Shown here one piece after another: positions 43,601 to 53,976 of a stretch of DNA of 64,000 nucleotides. The position numbers and the translations under genes are program-made. The stretch's first letter is position 1; the number at the start of each line of letters is the position of its first letter. The notes under the pieces were generated by a model. It did not search any database. It was not told the origin of the DNA and saw nothing but the letters and a program-made list of their open reading frames with translations. Source of the stretch: Erodium maritimum (lineage: Eukaryota > Streptophyta > Magnoliopsida > Geraniales > Geraniaceae); assembly GCA_963921825.1 (NCBI GenBank), contig OY997593.1:40253111-40317110 (forward strand), in the 5' to 3' direction.

Positions 43601-45130
43601 ACCCCTGGTTATATACTACTTGGCAGCCAATCATATCCAAATTCTAGCATGCAACTGAACTTTGGCAGGCGAAGCTTCTCTCCTTAGACGCCATACATAC
43701 CCTAATCAGATCAACATTAAGCTCCATACCTTTTTTCCAAATGTCTCTGTTCAAGTCTCGTGCAAAAGTCCCCAACAAACTTGAAGCTATTGAGAGAGCT
43801 TTCCTTTGGGGTGCCAAACCCAACCATCGGCCTCGATGAAAATCGAGCTGGTCAAAGGTTCAACAACCTAAACTCTCAGGCGGTCTGACAATCAGGTGCT
43901 TAGTTGATTTCAATAAAGCTCTCCTCTTCAAATGGATATGGAGGTTCGCCTCCGAGGAGAACTCGCTCTGGAAGCAAATTCTCTGTGCCTTATAAGGTTG
44001 GTTCGATCAGGCCTGAAACCTCTCCAGCATGCCCACCTCGAGATGCTCGCCCAACCTTTCCAATATCCTAAGCCTCTTCCAAGACTCTAAGATCACGAGC
44101 CTCTTCACGTTGGACGGTTTGTGATGGAATTTGGGCTCGGGCTCCAAGATCCGTTTCTGGAAAGACTGTTGGACTGGGACCGAACCCCTCCAAGCCCTGT
44201 ACCCCCACCTCTTCTAAATTGCGCAAAATAGAGAAGCCCTGGTCTCTGATTATTGGCACGAAGATGGCTAGAGTCCGGTCTTCCGGAGATCCCACATGGT
44301 TTATGAATTTGAGCTTTTCAATATCCTACTCATTCACCTTTCAGGCTTTCGTCCATCGGTCATCACGGTCGGATTCTATGGAAGCACAACTTCAAGTCTT
44401 TCTCAGTTAAGGAATGTTATGAAGCAATTAAGGCAAACATCACCAGCCCCAATTTGGAATGGGCATCCTATCTTTGGAAATCCAAATTACCTCCAAAGAT
44501 CACACTCTTTAGTTGGTTGGTCGCCTTCAAAGCCATCCCTTCCAAGTCCTTTTTAGAATTGAGAGGTTTCCCCATCCCCCTAGCCGCTGCAATGTGCAAC
44601 CTCTGCCCAAGAACCTTCGAGGACAGCAAGTATGTGCTTCTTCTCTGCCATCGTTCCTCGGAGTTTTGGTACCTCATCCTCAGGTGGTGGAATGTAAGAG
44701 GCTGCATACCCTCCTCCCACTCTGAACTAATTTGTCTATGGCCTGGTTTCTGCTCTAAAAAATCCCTCAAACTACACAGGTCAAGGACCTTGTTTCTAAG
44801 CTTCTGGTTCCTGTGGCTTGCCAGAAACGCGTCAGTGTTCTCCAACTCTGTGGAATCTGCTGAGTTCGTCCTCTTGAGAGTTCAATTACTAATCTTCTCC
44901 CTTCTGTCATTTTCCCAAAAATCCATCTCCGGGAAAGACATCTCCCTCTGGAAGTGCTCCCCGAGTAAATTGCTACTCGGCCTATCTGCTCCCCAGGCCT
45001 GATAATATTCTGGCCTCCTCTCTTTGCCTCTTTGGCTTATCTTAGACTTTGGTCTTTTTTTTGTAAGGGTCTACCTCAACTATGTATCGACGTTTCTCAA
45101 TAAAACCATTATTTTTGCTGATAAAAAAAA
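40700..45130 (+). mobile_element. LINE-C, plant L1-type LINE, ORF2 with remnant of ORF1
   Basis: A proline/serine-rich ORF1 remnant (40740-41138) is followed by ORF2 (41384-45002). A 3' UTR follows with AATAAAACC and a short A tail ending at 45130. The 5' limit is uncertain: somewhere between about 40445 and 40740, after the SANT-like ORF. A TSD is not evident. Sequence family and codon choices differ from LINE-A/B (C-rich rather than T-rich third positions), so it is a separate lineage. Confidence 0.8.
41384..45002 (+). pseudogene. LINE-C ORF2 (endonuclease, reverse transcriptase, zinc-binding domain), broken
   Basis: It opens MIILLWNARGMNLGKKKRAL at 41384. Endonuclease motifs follow in changing frames: GGLISIWDS, VGDFNSVLQ, FTWFGPSSKASLLDRFLLS and ISDHKPI. 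Reverse-transcriptase motifs are NKAQGPEGF, LIPKIP, LLKLDFAKAFDKL, GVRQGCSISPFLF, and the catalytic YADD at 43372-43383, directly preceded by a TAG. The zinc-binding domain at 44454-45002 contains CNLCPRTFEDSKYVLLLC followed by FWFLWLARNASVFSN. Many stops and shifts are present, yet the catalytic YADD itself is kept. Confidence 0.85.
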
Positions 45131-45264
45131 TGATCCCTATACATGCTCCCCTTGATGTGGAACACTCTCAGTTTTAGGGGGACATGAGCACAGTCCACCC
45201 CAGTCAGCATATGAATCTGTTCCCTACTCCTTATTTACTGCTCCCCTTGATGTACATGCTCTAA

Positions 45265-46010
45265 TAGAGTCTTTGTCTCTTCTGTAAATCAAAGCTCAAA
45301 GGTTGCCAATGCCTTTTGGTCACTTGTGATTATAGTATGATAATTTGGAACAAAATATTAAGGGGGTTGGAATTAACTTCGTAATTCATGTCGACTTTGG
45401 AGATATCCTCTCATACTGGTCATCATTGGCACCAATAGTGGTAGTACAATGCTGGAACAGGCTGGCTCCGATCATTATTTGGGAGATCCGGCTCGCGAGA
45501 AACGGTGGTGTCTTCCACAAAGTCGAAGCAAGTGCATACCAAATAGTAAGGAAAATTCAAGCTTTATCTTTCAGTATTGAGAAGCCTTTGAATGTATCGA
45601 TTTCTTTTATCTTCTATTGAGTGATGGAGAGGGCTTGTAGCATGTCGTAGGAGGAAAATAACTCCATAAGTTCTTAGGTCATCTTTATCTAGTCAGTCAC
45701 GATTATCATTTTTGGTGTTATTTTTGTAGTTTTGGCCTTAACTAGTCGTAATTCATGCATGTAATTCTTGGTTCCTGCTAAATTTGCAGGATTCGTACTA
45801 TGTAATATGGGGATGCTTCTACATCTCTTTTCCCTCTTTTATTTTAGGTAGTTGGCGATGAAATATAATCGCCTAAAAAATATAGAAACTTCAAAGAATT
45901 GATCTACTTGAATCCGCAAATTGAAAATATTTTTATTTGGATGTTCTCCTTAGAGAAGTATTCCTTATGGAAGAAAACAGTGCGCGCTAATTTTTTTTGG
46001 AAAGAGGATT
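45265..46010 (+). other. Intergenic DNA with a possible LINE C-terminal remnant
   Basis: A frame at 45345-45620 (ending WEIRLARNGGVFHKVEASAY) resembles the WxIWxxRNxxxF tail found at the end of plant LINE ORF2. A second hint at 45935-46005 reads FSLEKYSLWKKTVRANFFW, also LINE-like. Both are short and isolated, so this is probably an old LINE remnant. Nothing else is recognised. Confidence 0.45.
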
Positions 46011-46020
46011 AGTGAGATAT

Positions 46021-47099
46021 TTTATTTTTTGGTCACAACTTTTTTTATAAAGAAATCCAACAATTACAAAGTGTAATTGAAAGACAAGGGCTCAACCCTC
46101 ATTACAAACCACATCAAACCAACAAACCAAACCCCAACATAGGGTATAACAACGGCTCTAATACCCACATATGACTACCATGAAGAACAACTTTAACAAA
46201 GGTCACAGGACCAAACACCCGCCGTGCACGGCAACAAAAGGCCAACAAGGGCCCAAATAACAAACAAGACCTGGGAAAAAAAATAAACAAGGAAAACAAC
46301 CACTGGGCCGAAGCCCAATCCAAGGCCTAACACCCTAACCGGCCAAACCGTAAAAACTACACCGAGCAGCCGCCACCAACAAACATCCTAAGTCCACCAC
46401 CGCCGCTCGAAAATGCACCCCATACGAACATCAAACCCTCCAACTCTATCCACCCGATCTTGGGAACCAAGGCCAAACATGGAAAACTACCAACTCGGGG
46501 GCCAACACCAACACTGAGTGGCCCCGACCAAGACTAGGTCGGGAAAGAACAAATCAGGCAAAAGAGAGAGAGAGAGAAGGATATACCTTGAAGCAGCAGA
46601 GTCGACCCAGATGAACCGCTCCTCTCAAAAGACGAATAAACATCGTCCCCGCGCAGGTGGCCAACACTTAGAGATCCGATGATCTCTGCAGGAGAGAAGA
46701 GGAGAACCGATTGACTGAGGGAGATAGAGGAGACGAAGCGCAGAACCTAGCAGATCTGAAGCCAGTCACAGATCTGAGCCTTGACCGGTACCAAGACCAA
46801 CAGCTCCAAATGTGGCGAAGATTCACCCTGATCTACAAGCCCAGAGGTTGAGAAGCAGTTCCCACTATAGATCAACACCAGAAAATGCCGAAGACGGAGA
46901 AGAGAGCAGTTAGGAGAGTCAAGGAGGTAAAGGGACCACGTCGGCGACCGAAGACCAACCAGATCTGAAGCCAACTACTCCGTGAAAGGAGTGGAAGAGC
47001 TTACCACTTTCAGATCTGGAAAAATACTAATCGGAGATGAAAATGAAACAAAGAGAAAGCAGGAGGGAGGAAGTGTGAGTGGGAGGAGGAGAAAGAAGA
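46021..47099 (-). mobile_element. Small LINE-derived non-autonomous element
   Basis: AGTGAGATAT flanks it at 46011-46020 and 47100-47109, a 10-bp TSD. On the minus strand it begins with a pyrimidine-rich leader (CTTCTTCTTTCTCCTCC), continues with repeated CAGATCTG phrases, and ends GGGTTGAGCCCTTGTC...TTTCTTTATAAAAAAAG. That is a LINE-style 3' end with an A-rich tail. I see no ORF1 or ORF2 motif in it. It is about 1.08 kb, larger than a tRNA-derived SINE, and I see no A or B box. Confidence 0.62.
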
Positions 47100-48118
47100 A
47101 GTGAGATATGAGAAGGATTTAATTTTATGACAACGCTTCTTTGATCATACACATCCAAGACTTATCCAAAGACCTTACTTTAAGTCCTTTCTTTGGTAAT
47201 GAGGGTATCAAGTGGAGCATAGATTTTGATAAGTGAATACGGTTCTGACGTGACTTATGGGTAAGAGATGTTGATTTAAAGACAAGATTCCATAGGTCAT
47301 ACACTTTTTAGATAACAAAACGGAAAGCATTTATTCCTTTTAGGGTATCCACAGTCGTTGGCGGGGATGCGCTGGCGGGGAGCAAACGCCGGCGAGGAGG
47401 TGGCTGGGAGCTAACTGGGAGCAGGTGGGGAGGTCGCTGGCGAGGAGGGCTGGCTGTGAACTAAACGCTGGCACTCAACGCCGGCACCAACGACTACAAA
47501 TCTTGAAAAATCTAAAATGGCCTATGAAGTACTCTTTTTTTATCGGCAATTTGTATTAATAATTAGTCTTTGATTAATGGACTAGGCAAAGGGTTGAACC
47601 CTCAAGGCTTACAAACAAAGGTATCTCACTTAAGAGAACCTAGTGCACTCTTGTGCCGCAAGCAACAAAAACACACTTACAACCAAACCCACCTACAATT
47701 AAAATGTCAAGAATTCTGTCTCTAGTCTCTCTAATTCGCCCACAACATTATGAATCCAAACAACTACTCCAAAAACTTCTGATCAGTCCTCAAATCGCAA
47801 TGTCTTCCCCATCAACAATGTGCAACCTCAGTCCTAAGCGCAACCACAACATCTGAGGAGTTCCCAATTCTGCAGTGCCCAATGTCACCATAGTTCCAAA
47901 AACGAATCAAAACAATTGTGTACTTTAGTAACACTTTAGCAGATATGTAACCTGCAGATAAAACCAGAGGAAAAGAAAGAAACAACTCCTCAACCTAGCA
48001 AACTAACCACACTCAAAAGGTAAATTAAAACAGAATACAAGTGTATCGCACACTCCAAGTAATCTAACCCTAAAGTACCTCTCAGCCAACAAGGTCTCAC
48101 CAAAATACAAAATACCCC

Positions 48119-48144
48119 AGCCCCCCCCCCCCCCCCCCCCCCCC
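48119..48144. repeat. Poly-C homopolymer run
   Basis: An almost pure run of about 24 C lies in the 3' UTR of the truncated LINE. It could form an i-motif, or a G-quadruplex on the other strand. Its length is prone to sequencing error. Confidence 0.8.
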
Positions 48145-49812
48145 ATAAACCACCCTAATACCCCCAGCAAAGTAAACAGACACATTCAATCAACAGAAGT
48201 TATAAGGCAATTAGGAGATCAAGTATGACCCTATAAGGGTCCTTGAAACCACCCCCTTGAATAACAAGACACAGGAGCAGTGATCCAAGCTGTGAAAGGG
48301 AAAAAATCCCCCCTTTTTTGAATCTAGCCCACACTAGATGGTAAGAGTCACTTTGAATCAATTGATGTAAGGACCGCTCCTGATCAACGCCGGTCAATCG
48401 GCGGAAACACGGAAAAATTTAAAATTTTGGGACAGACACCTAAATGAACCTAAAATTGACCCCGAGGGTCATATCGGACTTAAGTTGACCCCGATATCGA
48501 CCAAAGTGAGTTCTGGGTGACTCAGGGCAACTTTTTGACCAATTTGGGAAAAGTTGACTTTTTACCGAAAAAGTCAACCGAGCGACGTTTTGGTCCGTTT
48601 GAGGCCCGATTTGGATCCAAAAAGCTTAGTCGTTGTTACAACGGTCTTAGTTGGGCCGTTTTCCTGTAGAACACAAAGTTTCGTAAATTCATGGAAAATG
48701 GGCCTGCACGGGGCCCGAGACGGCCGAATTTCGCGAATTGGACTGACAAATATCTACCAAGATATTTTTCTAAGCTGTGGGACCCACATGACACATGTCA
48801 TGCATGTGGTGGAAGGAATAAGGGAGGACAACTTTGCCCTTTGACTTAAAAACAAAAGGTAAAGGGAAGGGGGGTATTTTGGTCATTTTGGTGTGTGGTT
48901 GATATTAAAACAAAATAAAAAAAGAAAGGGGGAGAGTGAGTTCGGAAATTTCAGAAAAATGGAGAGGGAAGAGAGAGAAAGAAGAGAGAAGAAGAAGGAG
49001 AAAGAAAAAGAGAGGTTTGGGCTCGATTTCCCGACGATCCGACTGATGGATCGTCTCAATTCTCGCGTATTCGTCATCCCCTCGTCATTCCCTATGGTAA
49101 GAACCCATATTTTTCTCGTTTTGGAACGTTTGAATTTTAGGGTTTGAGTTTAAATGGGTTGATTAAGGTTGGGTTAGGGATTGGAGTTCGTTAGGAACGT
49201 GTTGGGGCGAAAAGGAACGTTTTCCATTGAGGCCGTGTGGGGCCCACTTGGCCCGGCCTCGGGTTTTTCGTGTTCGGATGGTCTTGGATGATCCCCGAGT
49301 CGATAATTCACACCCAGAACGTTTTATGGAATTATTTTGTGAGAATTGGGAAATTTGGCTTAAAACCTTAAACGCGGAATTAAATCGCTCGGGTATCAGA
49401 AATTGATTCCGTCTATTGCGTTGGAACATATGAATTATTTTAGGATCGTAGAAACGAAAATGGGAATTTTCGGAGCCCCGAAAGGGCGTTTACCGACCCC
49501 GGGCAGATTCACCGAGCCGGGCGAATCAGACTTTTCCGGACCCTTTGTGGACAATGTCGAGTAATCGGAAAGTTTGGGAGTGATCGGTATTGTCGGGGTT
49601 GCGTTTAAGCGTTAAGTTCATTAAATTCGGGTTTCACCTGCTTATTTAAAAAGTGTGTTAATTGTGATCATTGTAGACCGTGTCGCCGACCGTGGAAAGA
49701 GGAGGCTAAGCGGGTAATCTGGAGCATTGCCAGAGCGCGAGCATCGGATTTGACACGCTTCAAGAGGTAGGGAAAAGTAGCCGGATATCGGCCTTGACTA
49801 GGGAAAGTTATC

Positions 49813-50075
49813 AGTAGAAATGCATGTGACACTGTTGGTGTCGTAGGATAAGTAAACATGTCGAACAGTAGAAATGCATGTGACACTTTTTGTGTCGTAG
49901 GATAAGTAAACTTGTCGAATAATAGAACTGCATGTGACACTTGGTGGTGTCGTAGGTTGAGTGAACCTGTCGAATAATAGAATTGCATGTGACACTTGGT
50001 GGCGTCGTAGGTTGAGTGAACCTGTCGAACAATAGAAATGCATGTGGCACTTGGTGGTGTCGTAGGGTTAATGAA
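49813..50075 (+). repeat. Array in solo LTR, ~54-bp unit, 5 copies
   Basis: TAGAAATGCATGTGACAC recurs at about 49815, 49868, 49921, 49976 and 50032. Each copy is followed by GGTGTCGTAGG and an AAC(A/C)TGTCGAA phrase. Confidence 0.88.
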
Positions 50076-50706
50076 CTGATTGTGGTTGTGTGTGGCCATG
50101 AGTGCATGTGGGGTGTTAAACTTGTATGGTTGTTGACTGACTTGTTGATTGGTAGCTAGTCATTATATTATTTTCGCTATTTGTTGAACCTTATGTGATG
50201 ACTGTGATTGCATGGAGGTTTGGCCCGCCTGACGACAAAGGGTGCCACGGGGTCGCGCGCGTAGGGGTTGGCAAGCCTTCTGACTAACCATCGGTAAAGT
50301 GTGCATTGCTCCGCGATGAAGGGCGGCTCCCCTTCTGACTAGCTATCGGAAAAGTATTGCGTTATATGTCGCGAAGAGGTCGACCACCTGGCCCGACTGC
50401 GTGTCGGGGAAAGTTGCGTGGGGCAGGCTCAAGCCCAGCCGGTTAGCTACCGGAAACTGAGCAGCTGGTGTGCGATACTTTGTGATCTTGCGTGCATTGT
50501 GTGTGTTGATATTGTTTATATTGCGGGACTTGGTTCACGATTGTGTTTGTTTGCAAAGGTCGTAAGTTCTGTGTTAAAGGGTGAGACTTTGGGTTCGAGA
50601 CTTATGAATAACCTACGGTGGTGATACAATGCCTCTTTGTGAGGGTCTCACAACGGAGAAGGGCTAGGGTTGATGCGCTGTGGCGCCGTACGAACTAGGT
50701 TGTTCG

Positions 50707-51330
50707 AGGTTTCCCTCACGTGAACAGGTGGTTTGAGGTTTCCCTCACGTGAGCGGGTTGTTCGAGGTTTCCCTCACGTGAACGGGTGGTTTGAGGTTTC
50801 CCTCACATGAGTGGGTTGTTTGAGGTTTCCCTCACGTGAACGGGTGGTTTGAGGTTTCCCTCACGTGAACGGGTTGTTTGAGGTTTCCCTCACGTGAACG
50901 GGTGGTTTGAGGTTTCCCTCACGTGAGTGGGTTGTTTGAGGTTTTCCCTATGTGATCGGGTAATTGGGGTATTGATGTTGTGAGCAATAGTGTTTTACTT
51001 AGTTGAGAACATGATCACCGTTTTGAGGCTTCCCCTACGTGATCGGGTAATTGGGGTATTGATATTGTGAGCAATAGTGAATTGCTTAGTTGAGAACATG
51101 ATCCCCATTTTGAGGATTCCCCTACGCGATCGGGTAATTGGGGTATTGATATTGTGAGCAATAGTGATTTGCTTAGTTGAGAACGTGATCCCCGTTTTGA
51201 GGTTTCCCCTACGTGATCGGGTAATTGAGGTGTGGATATGGTGAGCAATAGTTTTTTGCTTAGTTTAGAATATGATCCCCATTCGAGGTTTCCCTTACGT
51301 GAGCGAATATTTGAGGTATTGACATCGTGA
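50707..51330 (+). repeat. Adjacent 28-bp and 87-bp arrays in solo LTR
   Basis: About nine copies of GAGGTTTCCCTCACGTGAAC (28-29 bp spacing) run to 50940. About four copies of an 87-bp unit follow (GTGATCGGGTAATTGGGG, TGAGCAATAGTG, GAACATGATC) to 51330. The same order occurs at 17570-18065. Confidence 0.88.
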
Positions 51331-52236
51331 GCAGTTGTGACGGTTTGGTATCAGGTTTTGAGGTAGTTGTTTGCCCTGTTTAGATTGGTAAGTTGTTGAT
51401 GTTTTACTAGTATGCCATAATCGAACGGGTATCCGTGGATGTGAGCGGAACACTCATCCCCTTTACTACTTTTCCCGCAGGCCTTTGAGGTAGGGACGAG
51501 TAGCGAATACTGGTTTGGTTGCGAAAAGTTACAAGTAAATGCACATAGGATCGTGTGAGGGCTGTGCTTTACCTTGTCGGTGTGACTAATGGAATGGTTG
51601 TTCGGTCTCTGATTTGGGGTCTCCTTTACGTGCACGGGTCTTGGATGGTTGGGGTGAATTTGACAGTGATTTGTGTGACAGTCGGGTTTAACATGTGATT
51701 TGGGGTAGTAGTCCCCTGTGTTTTTGTTTGTTGCCGGTGTTCCCGGTATTTCTGCTGTATGCCGTAGTCAGTCTGGTGTCCGTGGTGGTGAGCGAAACGC
51801 TCACCCCTTGCTGCTTTTCCTACATGTACCGTTCGCGAGGCGGACTAGGAGGATCTCTCGAGGCTTGAAGAGCTAGGAGCGAGAGTCCGGGCTGTCGGGG
51901 TTGTCTAGCGACGTACACTCATGTTTTAGTGTTCTTTCATTTTTTTTAAATTAAAACTCGGTTGTAAAATTATTGCTTTTGATTAACGTAAGTGGTAATT
52001 TTTTTTTAAAAAGGGTTTATTAAAATGTTTGAAAATCGTTTTACTGTTTCACCGTTCGCGTTCCGGGTTCGGTCATGCCGAATTCAGGGCGTGACAATTG
52101 AAAAATATCTGCATGAGAGTGGGAGGAATTGTTGAAAATGATATCATTCCTGCACAACCAGATCCTCCACAGGACTACCAAAGCCAACATGCACCACTGT
52201 TTTACAGAATGCTGAGGACCTAAATTTCTCCAAGAA

Positions 52237-53454
52237 ATGAGCCAATCAATATTCTCAGGGATCGAAACGAAGAGTGGTAGGGATGGACAAGGGGTTGTTG
52301 TTCATGCTTCCTGTGTTGCTGCTGAAGCTCTTGTTTCTGCAGATTCTGCAGAGGTAAAGACAACAACGTCAACTACAGATGATGTTGTTGCTACTGGTTC
52401 TACAGACGTGAAAACAGAGACGTCGACGCCCTCGTTTCCAGGTACTAAGTTATTCGTTTATAACTTGCCGTATGGCACCTCTGATGAGTGGATTAGATCG
52501 ACCTTTGGTGAGTTTGGGGACATTGTCTCTGCCATTGCTCTGAAACGACCAAACAAGATTGGAAGGTTTTTTGGATTTGTTGAGTTTAAGTCTCCATTGT
52601 CAGCTCAAAGGGCCATTGCCGTGTATGTTGGGTTTAGTTTCAAAGGTTTTAAGTTGTTTGTGGCTTTAGCTCGGCCTGAGACGGTTCCGTTTCCATTAAA
52701 ATCAAACCAGAGAGCTGTTTCAGCACAAGAACACGAGCCTCTGTTGTTGCAGGGACTTGGTCAGGTAGGGAAGGTTTCTATGAACGGCGATCGGGATGTC
52801 GATCCGGTGTGTTCGCCGGATTTGGTTAGGATGGAAATCCTCAAATCTTTTCGAGATCTCCTTTCAAATCCCGACTTTGGTTTGATCGTCTCGGAATTGA
52901 TGGCTAAGTTTCAGGGCCGGATTTCTCGTGATTCTTCGTTGTCGTTGCAATTAGTTGACGCGCGTGAAAGTTGGGTGCGTTCAGCAGTGTCAAAAAAGGG
53001 TTGTGGTTATGTGCTTGGTGACGAGGTGGGCTGCTTCGCTCAAGCCCATGCTGAGCTTGGTCCAGTACCTTCTTTGGGCCAGTTTGCTGCTCATATTCGT
53101 GAGGGGCGTGGGTCTGCTCCTGAGGGCTGCCAAAGACAGGCCCAGTTTGAGGGTGATTCAGATCCCATTGTTTTAAACCAGGTGCAAGGTTGTACGGCTG
53201 GGACTGAGGCACTTGGGTCAGGATCTCAAGCTGATGTAGTGGATGTTTCGGAAGTTTCGGGGAAGAAGGATACTAGTCCTTGAAAGGACGCTCTTCTCCA
53301 ACATCCTCCACGCCAGAGTAGACCGTCTACTTTTACTGTAGTTACCAGATCGAGAGCTAGGTCGTTGACTCGAGAACGTAATATCAAAACAGCGCCCCCT
53401 GCTTCGACCTTGTGGAAAGCGTCTCATAAGGTTCGGCAGAATTCAGCTCAATAG
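52237..53454 (+). pseudogene. RRM-type LINE ORF1, open but for one TGA
   Basis: The open frame starts at an ATG at 52237, which lies in flanking DNA. It runs through the TSD into the element to a TGA at 53281, giving 348 residues. The same frame then continues with LINE-like residues (PPRQSRPSTFTVVTRSRARS, TLWKASHKVRQNSAQ) to a TAG at 53452. Residues about 69-147 form a good RRM: KLFVYNLPYGTS (RNP2), IRSTFGEFGDIVSAIALKRP, GRFFGFVEFKSPLSAQRA (RNP1), KGFKLFVALARPE. It resembles an SR-type splicing factor, but the LINE tail and TSD argue for ORF1 of a plant L1. The native start codon is probably lost. Confidence 0.78.
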
Positions 53455-53642
53455 TTTTTTGTTTTGTTGTTTGTTCGGTTTGTTTATGCGTTTGGTTAAG
53501 GCATGTCCTTATAGTTCCACCTTAGTAGAACTCCTTTGTAAGCGTGACCTCTTTTACCCTGCTTCTTCTTGAATCAGGGCATTCCGATTCCCTTTCGTGG
53601 AATCGGTCTTATTAATAAAATTTTCGAGCTTATCAAAAAAAA
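52264..53642 (+). mobile_element. ORF1-only LINE derivative with 16-bp TSD
   Basis: AATATTCTCAGGGATC flanks it at 52248-52263 and 53643-53658. It ends with a 3' UTR (CTTATTAATAAAATTTTCG) and an A tail. It contains an RRM-type ORF1 and no ORF2. The TSD and tail show retrotransposition of an RNA lacking ORF2. It sits in the minus-strand truncated LINE at 47537-53674, so it is the younger of the two. Confidence 0.85.
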
Positions 53643-53976
53643 AATATTCTCAGGGATCATAGTGGTGAGCCAATCCTATGAAGTACTCTTGACTCACTAA
53701 TTTTTTTTATTACAAATCTTGGAAAATCTAATATATCTTTATTAATTTAAGGATTTATTTTTTATTACAAATATAATTTAATAAGGACTTGTTTTTTTAT
53801 AAATATAATTAAAAATAGGCAATTGGTGGCTTCCCGCCGACAAAAACGCAAACCACTGTAGGTTGTTGGCGGTTTGCGCAGTCGATGAGCTGGTTGGAAA
53901 GAAAAAAAATATTTTTTTAATCCTCCCCACCGGCCACCCCCGTCGACAACCGGTGAAATAGTTATGGATGCCCTTA

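Larger units (their letters stand above)
38823..45261 (+). mobile_element. PIF/Harbinger-type element, split by LINE-C
   Basis: The left end GAGCATACACATCGAG and right end CTTGATGTACATGCTC are inverted repeats. TAA flanks both (38820-38822 and 45262-45264), the 3-bp duplication typical of PIF/Harbinger. The left part carries a decayed SANT/Myb-like ORF. The right part (about 45131-45261) is non-coding. The transposase gene is not seen; its place is taken by LINE-C. The element is therefore a dead or non-autonomous member with a 6.4-kb span including the LINE. Confidence 0.75.
48366..52096 (+). mobile_element. Solo LTR of the chromovirus family, long form, perfect TSD
   Basis: It starts TGTAAGGACCGCTCC and ends TTCAGGGCGTGACA. 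ATTGA flanks it at 48361-48365 and 52097-52101. At 3731 bp it is 1.6 kb longer than the element A LTR. The extra length comes from a ~54-bp array (49813-50075), a 28-bp array (50707-50940), an 87-bp array (50937-51330) and a stretch similar to element A's internal protease neighbourhood (51487-51625). No internal region remains, which fits LTR-LTR recombination. Confidence 0.87.
47537..53674 (-). mobile_element. 5'-truncated LINE 3' end, split by a solo LTR and an ORF1-only LINE
   Basis: CCTATGAAGTACTCTT flanks the span at 47521-47536 and 53675-53690, a 16-bp TSD. The A-rich tail on the minus strand is next to 47536. The LINE's own pieces are 47537-48365, 52097-52247 and the last ~16 bases before 53674, about 1 kb. 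Near 52240-52100 and 48360-48200 on the minus strand the frame reads like a LINE ORF2 C-terminus (WRIWLCRNDIIFNNSS, then SDSYHLVWARFKKGG). It is an ordinary 5'-truncated copy. Confidence 0.82.
47343..53973. mobile_element. PIF/Harbinger (Tourist-like) MITE carrying nested insertions
   Basis: The ends GGGTATCCACAGTCG and (inverted) GGGCATCCATAACTAT are flanked by TTA at 47340-47342 and 53974-53976, as in Tourist/Harbinger elements. Its own sequence is 47343-47536 and 53691-53973, about 0.48 kb. The left half carries GC-rich GCTGGCGGGGAG/GCCGGCGAGGAG repeats. The remainder of the span is a LINE piece and two further insertions. Confidence 0.8.

Noticed and set aside
50707-50940. CRISPR-like array of ~28-bp repeats
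   Set aside because: The units are directly adjacent with no unique spacers, drift gradually, lie in an LTR and in a plant nuclear context. It is a minisatellite.
52237-53283. Host RRM (splicing factor-like) gene
   Set aside because: The 16-bp TSD, poly(A) tail and similarity to other LINE ORF1 ends mark it as a LINE derivative; the start codon lies in flanking DNA.
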